A stretch of DNA of 5,123 nucleotides from an uncultured Opitutales bacterium. GTDB lineage: Bacteria > Verrucomicrobiota > Verrucomicrobiia > Opitutales > UBA2995. Where the stretch lies: positions 1 through 5,123 of the forward strand of contig CALGUT010000804.1 of NCBI GenBank assembly GCA_937920335.1, written 5' to 3'. The notes under the pieces are model-generated. The model worked only from the letters and a program-made list of their open reading frames with translations. It did not search any database and was not told the origin of the DNA. This document shows, piece after piece, positions 1-5,123 of this stretch. Position 1 is the first letter of the stretch. Each line of letters begins with the position of its first letter. Made by a program: the position numbers and the translations under genes.

Positions 1-570
1 CTCTGCTGCTCTCGCCTTGGGGGGAGGCTGAAGAACACCTTCAGGAGAATTAGGAGTATTCTCCATGCCTTCATTGGAACCGTAGACCCCTATTAATGAT
101 TCTACCTTATCGTAGTAGGGGGCGACATCCTCGTAGGACAGAGGCCAGTCGAATCCAAGTCCGTCGCGCGAATAGGGTTTAAAATCGTAAGGCCCGTTGC
201 GAAGCGAAATTCTGCCCCAGTGATTGGTGCGTCCACCGAGCATCCTGGCGCGCCACCACATAAATTCTTCCTCAGGTTTCTTGGTAGCGTTTGTATAAGG
301 TTCACCAGGAACCTTCCAACCGCCATCGATTGTGGCATCGTAATAACCGAATGGTTTTCCAGGTGTGCTTTGGCCACGCAATGGCGCTTGCTCCGGCGTG
401 TTGAACATCGGTGTCTCGGTAACCGGATCGTAGTTACGTCCTGCTTCCAGCATAAGGACTTTTACGCCCTCCATGGTTAGGGTGTAGGCAGTTTGTCCGC
501 CAGCGGCTCCGGAACCCACGATGATCACATCGTAATCCGGTTTAGTCTTACCTGCGTTGATATGTGGCAT
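1..570 (-). CDS. GMC-family FAD-dependent oxidoreductase, N-terminal part (cut by left window edge)
   Basis: Exactly 190 codons read on the minus strand from ATG at 570, with no stop before the window edge. Residues 12-18 form the first beta strand (DYDVIIV), followed by the dinucleotide-binding motif GSGAAG at 19-24 and the strand ending in E42-A43-G44-R45, which contacts FAD ribose in this fold. MLGGRTNHWGR at 110-120 is the GMC signature loop near the flavin, and FDWPLSYEDVAPYYDKVE at 140-157 is typical of the bacterial COG2303 branch. Family members are usually about 550-590 residues, so roughly a third is visible; the catalytic C-terminal His region lies outside. The start is well fixed: the frame upstream is open but offers no ATG, GTG or TTG near by. 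There is no Tat or Sec signal, so the protein looks cytoplasmic or exported with a partner. Such enzymes oxidise sugar or other alcohol groups; the substrate here is unknown. It is probably the third gene of the leftward operon. Confidence 0.93.
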   Translation of the reverse strand, partial: MPHINAGKTKPDYDVIIVGSGAAGGQTAYTLTMEGVKVLMLEAGRNYDPVTETPMFNTPEQAPLRGQSTPGKPFGYYDATIDGGWKVPGEPYTNATKKPEEEFMWWRARMLGGRTNHWGRISLRNGPYDFKPYSRDGLGFDWPLSYEDVAPYYDKVESLIGVYGSNEGMENTPNSPEGVLQPPPKARAAE

Positions 571-625
571 AAGGTTGGATATATGAAAAATTATACGTGG
601 AAAACTAAAAGTTTTGGTTGGATCG
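571..625. other. 55-bp spacer between S23-type gene and GMC gene
   Basis: This AT-rich spacer has no recognisable Shine-Dalgarno sequence ahead of the GMC start. It contains a perfect 6-bp inverted repeat, AAAACT (601-606) and AGTTTT (610-615), with a 3-base loop. The hairpin would be weak because it is mostly A-T and has no following T-run, so it is not a convincing terminator. The 8-mer GGTTGGAT occurs at 573-580 and again at 616-623. The spacing is short enough for co-transcription of the flanking genes. Confidence 0.4.
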
Positions 626-979
626 CTAGGGAGTGATTTTGGATGTCTTGACCGTGGCGACGAGCATGGCGGTCAACTGCTTGCAATCATCTAGCATGCT
701 GGAAAAATGTTCCTCCTTGATGTAGCCAGTATCTTTTAAAAGAGAAAGCCAATACTGGGTTTCGTTGGATTCCTTTAATGAAATGTTCATCTTACTTGTA
801 AAATCAGCTCTGCTTTGACCGAATTCAGCTTCGTGAATGAGCGCCCCGATTGCTGTACTACTTCTAAGTACCTGTTTGCTTAAAATATAATCTTTTTGTT
901 CGCTTTGGAGATATTGCGATAGCTTCACAACTCGTATGGCAAATGCGTAACTCTGGTTCTTGAGCGGGTTTTCTTTCAC
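626..979 (-). CDS. S23/four-helix-bundle protein (23S rRNA intervening-sequence protein family)
   Basis: 117 residues, the normal full length for this family. It matches the family pattern throughout: KENPLKNQSYAFAIRVVKL at 2-20 (first helix), VLRSSTAIGALIHEAEFGQS at 37-56 (second helix), KMNISLKESNETQYWLSLL at 63-81 (third helix, the most diagnostic stretch), and a fourth helix from about 88 to 111. Known structures are small four-helix bundles that form ring-like pentamers. Their biochemical role is unsettled; the family was first seen inside 23S rRNA intervening sequences, but free-standing copies like this one are common. The start is GTG at 979, directly preceded in frame by TAA, so no longer start exists and the usual family N-terminus is recovered. 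No Shine-Dalgarno is visible. The gene lies 24 bp after the ThuA stop and 55 bp before the GMC start. Its GC is about 41% by hand count over 661-960, against roughly 50-54% in sampled parts of its neighbours, which suggests acquisition from elsewhere. Confidence 0.93.
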   Translation of the reverse strand: MKENPLKNQSYAFAIRVVKLSQYLQSEQKDYILSKQVLRSSTAIGALIHEAEFGQSRADFTSKMNISLKESNETQYWLSLLKDTGYIKEEHFSSMLDDCKQLTAMLVATVKTSKITP

Positions 980-1003
980 TTATCGTTTTTCGTTTTGCAC
1001 GTG

Positions 1004-1963
1004 TCACTTTCTGCGGTGTTCAACGTAGCGATCCGCTCTTATTTTTGTGAGGTCGACTGGATAGTCCTGGTTTTCAAGTAACTCTTCATCGGTTGGAGTA
1101 GCAGACGGCACACCATCCTTGGGGATGTCTCCTTTCGAAATCCAGGTGATGGCATTGAGGACCACCTTGCGGAAATTGTCGTCCTGCCAGTTATCATGAA
1201 AGTGACCACCGGTGAAACCGAACCCTCGGCTACCGTTTGGGTTTTCGGAAACCCACATCATATGCTGAGGATCGCGACGCTTTACGGCAGCTCGTGCATC
1301 AGGCGTGGAGTTGTGGTGATGATCTTTTTCTGGAATGACGTCCAGAGGGGGAATGGAAGTTAGAATCGGTGTAACACCTTCCATGTTCTCACGAAACCGC
1401 ATGTTAAAATACCATTCGTCTTGAATATGAAAGGGCTGTACACCGTTCGCGACTGGATGATCAGGGAAACTCTCGAAGTGAGCTACCCAATGAGGATTTA
1501 CCGATTTCCCCAACTGAAAATACCCGCCCATCCAACGGAGAAAGCCATCCCCAGGTTCTCCGTCGATAGTTTCTACTCCGTAGTGCAGGCATCCAACTCC
1601 AACCCCTTTATCGCTTAGGGCATCAATCTCCGCTACATGCGCATTGGCCAGGTGTTTGCCTCCGCCATCACAATAGATAACCACTGCATCGACTCCCGCG
1701 AGCCACGTATCGTCCGTCGGCCATCCCGGGTTTTCTTTATCGTAAAAAACCGATGCCTCGATTCCCAAGCCACTTTCGTTGAGTGACTTAGCCAGCAACA
1801 AGGCTCCGGCATTGTGTTCGTGACTATTGAAGCCGTGACTCATCTTTCCAGCTACGAAAAGAACCTTTTTGGATTCTGCTGGTTTGGAGCAACCAGTTGC
1901 AATTAGCAGGCTGATAGCTGCGAGTAGTGAGATGAGTGTCTTGAGTTTCGAGCAGGGTAACAT
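1004..1963 (-). CDS. ThuA-domain lipoprotein (trehalose-utilisation-like protein)
   Basis: 319 residues. The N-terminus is a lipoprotein signal: K6 and K8, a hydrophobic core at 9-22, then ATGC with Cys25 as the likely lipidated residue, so the protein should sit on the periplasmic face of a membrane. Residues 33-275 form a ThuA domain of the class I glutamine-amidotransferase-like fold: KVLFVAGKMSHGFNSHEHN at 33-51, VDAVVIYCDGGGKH at 91-104, GVGCLHYGVE at 122-131, MGGYF at 145-149, NPHW at 156-159, DHPVANG at 168-174, DEWYF at 182-186, GFTGGHFHDNW at 249-259 and VVLNAITWIS at 267-276. The many conserved His and Asp residues could bind metal or sugar. A polar tail follows to 319. ThuA in rhizobia takes part in trehalose and keto-sugar catabolism; the exact reaction here is not known. 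ATG at 1963 gives a complete signal peptide and has no Shine-Dalgarno. It is probably the first gene of the leftward operon and is divergent from the large gene on the right. Confidence 0.93.
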   Translation of the reverse strand: MLPCSKLKTLISLLAAISLLIATGCSKPAESKKVLFVAGKMSHGFNSHEHNAGALLLAKSLNESGLGIEASVFYDKENPGWPTDDTWLAGVDAVVIYCDGGGKHLANAHVAEIDALSDKGVGVGCLHYGVETIDGEPGDGFLRWMGGYFQLGKSVNPHWVAHFESFPDHPVANGVQPFHIQDEWYFNMRFRENMEGVTPILTSIPPLDVIPEKDHHHNSTPDARAAVKRRDPQHMMWVSENPNGSRGFGFTGGHFHDNWQDDNFRKVVLNAITWISKGDIPKDGVPSATPTDEELLENQDYPVDLTKIRADRYVEHRRK

Positions 1964-2002
1964 GAGTATAGGGTGGATTACTGAAATACCAAACCTTAGA
2001 AA

Positions 2003-2016
2003 GGAGAATTGTCTCC
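2003..2016. repeat. 14-bp inverted repeat in the ThuA leader
   Basis: GGAGA (2003-2007) and TCTCC (2012-2016) are perfect inverted copies around the four bases ATTG. The dyad lies about 40 bases upstream of the ThuA start, downstream of the candidate leftward promoter, so it would be in the transcribed leader. It could be an operator half-site pair or a small mRNA hairpin. A 5-bp arm is short and may be chance. Confidence 0.3.
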
Positions 2017-2028
2017 GTCTAGATATTT

Positions 2029-2056
2029 ATTCGATAAGTGCATTTCAATGTGTCAA
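2029..2056 (-). promoter_or_regulatory. candidate sigma-70-type promoter for the ThuA operon
   Basis: On the minus strand a perfect TTGACA (2056-2051) is followed after 16 bases by TCGAAT (2034-2029), which matches the TATAAT consensus at four of six positions. Transcription would begin about 55-60 bases upstream of the ThuA start codon. The -35 box is strong and the -10 box is weak, and the alternative spacings I tried gave no better -10. It is the best promoter candidate I found in the window, but it rests on motif matching only. Confidence 0.4.
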
Positions 2057-2071
2057 TTAGTATTCAAACGA

Positions 2072-2101
2072 TTGACCTTAAAAAATGACCACCCAGTTTA
2101 T
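2072..2101 (+). promoter_or_regulatory. weak candidate promoter for the large plus-strand gene
   Basis: TTGACC at 2072-2077 (five of six matches to the -35 consensus) is followed after 18 bases by GTTTAT at 2096-2101, which matches only three of six -10 positions. It would place the transcription start roughly 25 bases before the ATG at 2135. A different sigma factor or an activator-dependent promoter is equally possible. Confidence 0.2.
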
Positions 2102-2130
2102 GGTTAGCTCCATCAGTTCCACCCCAGTTT
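2089..2130 (+). repeat. direct repeat CCACCC(C)AGTTT upstream of the large gene
   Basis: CCACCCAGTTT at 2089-2099 recurs as CCACCCCAGTTT at 2119-2130, with starts 30 bp apart, close to three helical turns. The second copy ends five bases before the ATG at 2135. A third CCACCC lies on the minus strand at 1976-1971, seven bases before the ThuA start codon. The placement would suit a shared regulator binding site, but the motif is short and this is unproven. Confidence 0.35.
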
Positions 2131-2134
2131 TTAT

Positions 2135-5123
2135 ATGAGTAATAATTCGTTCCTGAAGGCACTTTCGATAATCCTCATAGGACTTGCGATTTATGGTCCA
2201 AGCCTCGGTGCGCAATTTGATCGTTATAACGGGAAAAAGGCCGTATTTGTGATTGGTGAACGAGAGTATGGAACCGCCGAAACGTTGCCCGTATTTGCGA
2301 AAGAACAGCTCGAGTCGATTGGTATAAAATGCCAATTCATTTTGGGCAAAAGTAACGACCGGGAATCTATTGATTGCCATGTATTTCCTGGCTTGGAAGC
2401 GTTGGACGATGCGGATGTGTTGGTGCTCAGTCTTCGCAGGCGTTATCCCGCAATAGAGGATCTTGAAAGAATCCAGGATTGGATCCGGGCTGGTAAGCCT
2501 GTTATCCTGATCAGAACCTCCAGTCACGCATTCGGAGAACGAGAAAAAGGCACCGGCTACCAGGCTCCGCCCGGCCATGCTGCCTGGAATACGTTTGATA
2601 AAGACGTCCTTGGAGCCAGTTACCAAGGTCACTACAAAGAAAAGGAGGGACAGCCATCGCTCAATGTCGAAGCATGGCTGAATGCTGCCTCAAAACAGCA
2701 TCCTTTGGTTTTCAAGCTCTCGTCTAAAGATCCATTTCTCGCCGACGGTAAACTCTATAAATACACGGATCTGGATCCGGGGATCGAAGTGTTATTGAGT
2801 GCGCGTTATGCGGAAGATGAGCCCGTTTATCCATTGGCGTGGACGAATGAGAAAGATGGTATGCGGATTTTCTATACCTCGTTAGGGGGAGTCGAAGAAA
2901 TGGCTTTATCGGAAACCCAGTCGTTACTAAGGGCCGCTGTGCTGTGGGGTTTGGATGGCAAGGGGGCAACGGCGGGAATCATGAAAACGGGAGACCGAAC
3001 GAAGGAGGCAGATGGAACAGGATTGGCTGCACCGAAATCCCATACGTTCCTTCGGCCTGCAGACGGGCTGGAGATCGATCTTGTAGGATCTGAGCCGGAC
3101 ATTAAGCAGCCGTCTTTTATACGGTTCGATGAGCGCGGGCGCCTTTGGGTGGTTCAGTATCGTCAGTACCCGATGCCAGCGGGTCTCGAGATTGTCAGTC
3201 GGGATCAATTCTGGAGAAATACTTACAATCAAATCCCAGCGCCGCCGGGTGACCCTCAACATATAGCAGGCGCAGATATGATTACCATCCATGAAGACAC
3301 GGATGGAGATGGGACGTTCGACAAGATTACACCCTTTCTCGAAGGACTCAGTTTTGTGACGAGCGTGGCTTGGGACAGCGATGGTGTTTGGGTTCTTCAG
3401 CCGCCGTATCTTCTATACTACAAAGACGAGAACCGCGATGATGTCGTCGATGGAGATCCTGAAGTGCACCTGAAGGGGTTTGGCATTCAGGATTCACATT
3501 CCATAGCTAATAGCCTGAATTGGGGTCCGGATGGTTGGTTGTATGGTGCGCAAGGGTCCACGGTGACGGCTGCCATAGAAATTGTTGGTTCAGATCAGCC
3601 ACCGATAAAGAGTATCGGGCAGCTTATGTGGCGTTATCATCCGAAAAAAAAGATCTATGAGGTATTTTCAGAAGGCGGTGGTAATATTTGGAGCTGCCAG
3701 TTTGACTCAAAGGGTCGGTTGTTTGCCGGGGCGAATGAAGGCAGGAAGCTCGGGTATCATTACATGCAAGGTGCCTACAATAAGAAGAATTTCACGAAGC
3801 ATGGTGAACTTTCCAACCCTCACGCCTATGGATATTTTATGGGTGTTGAAGAACCTGGGTCGCAGCGAGTAACCACGAACCTGCTTATTTATGAGGAAGG
3901 AGTCCTGCCTGCTCGTTACGATGGTGCGATTCTTACGACCAACGCTCTGGCTGGCCGCTTGTTAGCTTCAAGTCCCATTGTAAAAGGGCCAACGTTTCAT
4001 GCGCAACCCATCGATATCATGGTGGACTCCGACGATCGTTGGTTTCGGCCCGTTTATGCGGAAGTGGGACCGGATGGTTCCGTCTATGTAGCTGATTGGT
4101 ATGACCAACAGGTAAATCATTTCAAGAACCATGAGGGCAGGATCAGTCTTGCTGACGGTCGGATATACCGGGTCAGGAATACAGGTGCCTATCAGCCTGT
4201 TTCGGTCGACCTTTCGAAATCTACGACGCGGGAGCTAGTTGAATACCTAAGGGACTCTCGTCGTTGGTATCGTGATACAGCTAGAAGACTGTTAAACGAG
4301 CGGCAGGATAAATCTGTCTTGAACACTCTGGAGGGTTGGCTCGAAAAGGAAACGGGACAAATCGCATTGGAGGCCCTTTGGGCGATCCATCTGTTGGGTG
4401 AATGGGATGCTGAAAAGCGTATATTGGCGCTCAATCACAAAGATCCTCATGTGAGGAAATGGGCGGTGCGTTTGATTGGGGATGAGCGGAATCCGAGTGC
4501 CCAAGAATTGAAAAGAATGCGGGAGATGGCCGCTGAGGATCCGCATATCGAAGTGAGGCAGCAGCTAGCCTCTAGCGCCAAGCGATTGCAATCCAAGGGC
4601 GGATTGGCTGTAGTAGCTGAACTGCTGAAGCGCGATGAAGATGCGGCAGATTCGTTCATGCCGATGTTAGTGTGGTGGGCCTTGGAGTCGTATTGTTCCA
4701 CCGATGAAACTCAGATTGTTAATTTGTTTAAGGACAAACGCTTGTTTGATCACGCGATGGTTCAATCACCCATCTTGGGGTTTGCGATGCGACGACTTGC
4801 GTCAGAAGGCACGCGGGACTATCTAAGAGCCTGTGCTGAACTGCTCAATAGCGCTCCTGACACGAAGAGTAAAAATAGCCTTCTGGAGGGGTTCGAAACC
4901 GCATTTCGTGGACGATCGATGACGGGTCTTCCAAAGGAATTGATTGAGGCTTTATCCGAAGCCGGTGGAGGTTCGTTGGCCATGCAGATTCGTCAAGGTA
5001 TTCCTGAATCCTATAATCGTGCCCAACGTTTGCTCGCAGGGAATTCGGCAGAACCGTTTGAGCGTCAGAGAGTAATTGAAGCATTGGGTGAAGTTCCGAA
5101 CCCGGCTCTACTTCAGTCACTCT
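2135..5123 (+). CDS. PVC-type ThuA / propeller dehydrogenase / HEAT-repeat protein, probably with a C-terminal haem domain beyond the window (3' end cut)
   Basis: 996 complete codons with no stop, running off the right edge. Residues 1-26 are a Sec signal peptide with a hydrophobic core at 10-20 and likely cleavage after Ala26 (SLGA/Q), so the protein is exported. Residues about 28-275 form a degenerate ThuA-like domain: KKAVFVIGERE near its start, PVILIRTSSHAFG at 122-134 and a closing AAVLWGL helix around Trp271. Residues about 305-682 match the 'putative membrane-bound dehydrogenase' propeller (TIGR02604 type): FLRPADGLEIDLV, an acidic DTDGDG loop at 388-393, a second acidic loop from Asp431 to Asp441, HSIANSLNWGPDGWLYGAQG at 455-474, ADWYD at 653-657 and DGRIYRVRN at 674-682. 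From about 690 onward are HEAT-like helices, including VRKWAVRLIGDE at 773-784 and PMLVWWALES at 843-852. The family usually continues to a CxxCH cytochrome domain, which is not visible here. An in-frame TAG at 2105 and the absence of any other start make the ATG at 2135 firm. The substrate is unknown. Confidence 0.92.
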   Translation, partial: MSNNSFLKALSIILIGLAIYGPSLGAQFDRYNGKKAVFVIGEREYGTAETLPVFAKEQLESIGIKCQFILGKSNDRESIDCHVFPGLEALDDADVLVLSLRRRYPAIEDLERIQDWIRAGKPVILIRTSSHAFGEREKGTGYQAPPGHAAWNTFDKDVLGASYQGHYKEKEGQPSLNVEAWLNAASKQHPLVFKLSSKDPFLADGKLYKYTDLDPGIEVLLSARYAEDEPVYPLAWTNEKDGMRIFYTSLGGVEEMALSETQSLLRAAVLWGLDGKGATAGIMKTGDRTKEADGTGLAAPKSHTFLRPADGLEIDLVGSEPDIKQPSFIRFDERGRLWVVQYRQYPMPAGLEIVSRDQFWRNTYNQIPAPPGDPQHIAGADMITIHEDTDGDGTFDKITPFLEGLSFVTSVAWDSDGVWVLQPPYLLYYKDENRDDVVDGDPEVHLKGFGIQDSHSIANSLNWGPDGWLYGAQGSTVTAAIEIVGSDQPPIKSIGQLMWRYHPKKKIYEVFSEGGGNIWSCQFDSKGRLFAGANEGRKLGYHYMQGAYNKKNFTKHGELSNPHAYGYFMGVEEPGSQRVTTNLLIYEEGVLPARYDGAILTTNALAGRLLASSPIVKGPTFHAQPIDIMVDSDDRWFRPVYAEVGPDGSVYVADWYDQQVNHFKNHEGRISLADGRIYRVRNTGAYQPVSVDLSKSTTRELVEYLRDSRRWYRDTARRLLNERQDKSVLNTLEGWLEKETGQIALEALWAIHLLGEWDAEKRILALNHKDPHVRKWAVRLIGDERNPSAQELKRMREMAAEDPHIEVRQQLASSAKRLQSKGGLAVVAELLKRDEDAADSFMPMLVWWALESYCSTDETQIVNLFKDKRLFDHAMVQSPILGFAMRRLASEGTRDYLRACAELLNSAPDTKSKNSLLEGFETAFRGRSMTGLPKELIEALSEAGGGSLAMQIRQGIPESYNRAQRLLAGNSAEPFERQRVIEALGEVPNPALLQSL

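Larger units (their letters stand above)
1964..2134. promoter_or_regulatory. divergent intergenic control region
   Basis: 171 bp separate the starts of two divergent genes, so both promoters should lie here. It is AT-rich relative to the genes. For the leftward unit there is a perfect TTGACA. For the rightward unit there is only a TTGACC with a poor -10. A 14-bp dyad and three copies of CCACCC (two on plus, one on minus) are also present. No small ORF with a plausible start was seen, and no riboswitch or RNA gene was recognised. Confidence 0.6.

Noticed and set aside
102..480. Open frames of 91 codons (minus) and 86 codons (plus) over the left end
   Set aside because: Both lie within the GMC gene in other frames. 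The true minus-strand frame carries the FAD motif and GMC signature and is open to the edge.
601..615. AAAACT/AGTTTT hairpin as a rho-independent terminator
   Set aside because: The stem is almost entirely A-T and no T-run follows it, so it would be too weak; the genes on either side are also closely spaced.
626..979. S23-type gene as part of a 23S rRNA intervening sequence
   Set aside because: The flanks are protein genes (ThuA and GMC) and no rRNA-like sequence is present in the window.
1004..1963. Cys125 of the ThuA protein as an amidotransferase nucleophile
   Set aside because: The segment GVGCLHYGVE matches the ThuA pattern, where this position is not a catalytic Cys within a Cys-His-Glu triad, and there is no glutaminase context.
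1421..2060. Two short plus-strand open frames opposite the ThuA gene
   Set aside because: They are antisense to a complete ThuA gene with a lipobox and all main motifs, and show no recognisable domain.
2078..2632. 184-codon open frame on the minus strand
   Set aside because: It lies antisense to the well-supported large gene, runs into the intergenic region and its translation shows no family motif. The plus-strand frame has a signal peptide and clear domains.
2724..3292. Three overlapping minus-strand open frames of 76-121 codons
   Set aside because: They overlap one another and are antisense to the large gene. Their translations are rich in Ser, Pro and Arg, as expected for shadow frames.

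Overview
The window reads as chromosomal DNA from a bacterium of the PVC superphylum, most likely Verrucomicrobiota and less likely Planctomycetota. The main reason is the large plus-strand gene. It has the architecture of the PVC-type 'membrane-bound dehydrogenase' proteins, with a ThuA-like domain, a beta-propeller carrying acidic DxDGDG loops, and HEAT-like helices. That family normally ends in a c-type haem domain, which would lie beyond the right edge. A ThuA lipoprotein, a short GMC oxidoreductase and a free-standing S23/four-helix-bundle protein are also common in that group. By hand count the base composition is moderate, about 50-55% GC in the long genes.

Layout: there are two divergent transcription units. 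The leftward unit, read on the minus strand, holds a ThuA-domain lipoprotein (1963 to 1004), a small S23-type four-helix-bundle protein (979 to 626, GTG start) and the N-terminal third of a GMC-family FAD oxidoreductase (570 to the left edge). The gaps are 24 and 55 bp, so one operon is likely. The rightward unit is a single gene starting at 2135 that stays open for 996 codons to the right edge. The 171 bp between the units is the only substantial non-coding stretch. It holds a perfect TTGACA facing the leftward unit, a small dyad, and a CCACCC motif that lies near both start codons.

How the genes may work together (inference): GMC enzymes oxidise alcohol groups of sugars and other alcohols with FAD. 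ThuA is linked to trehalose and keto-sugar catabolism in rhizobia. The large protein combines a ThuA-like domain with a propeller and probably a haem domain. The locus therefore looks like an oxidative carbohydrate-use module, in which two proteins are exported while the GMC enzyme has no visible export signal. No substrate can be named from sequence. The S23 gene is clearly AT-richer than its neighbours and looks like a later insertion.

I saw no rRNA, tRNA, CRISPR array, insertion sequence or convincing terminator. Both end genes are cut by the window edges. I found no wholly new system. The least ordinary points are the divergent pairing of two ThuA-type proteins, the S23 gene inside the operon, and the lack of Shine-Dalgarno sequences at all four starts.
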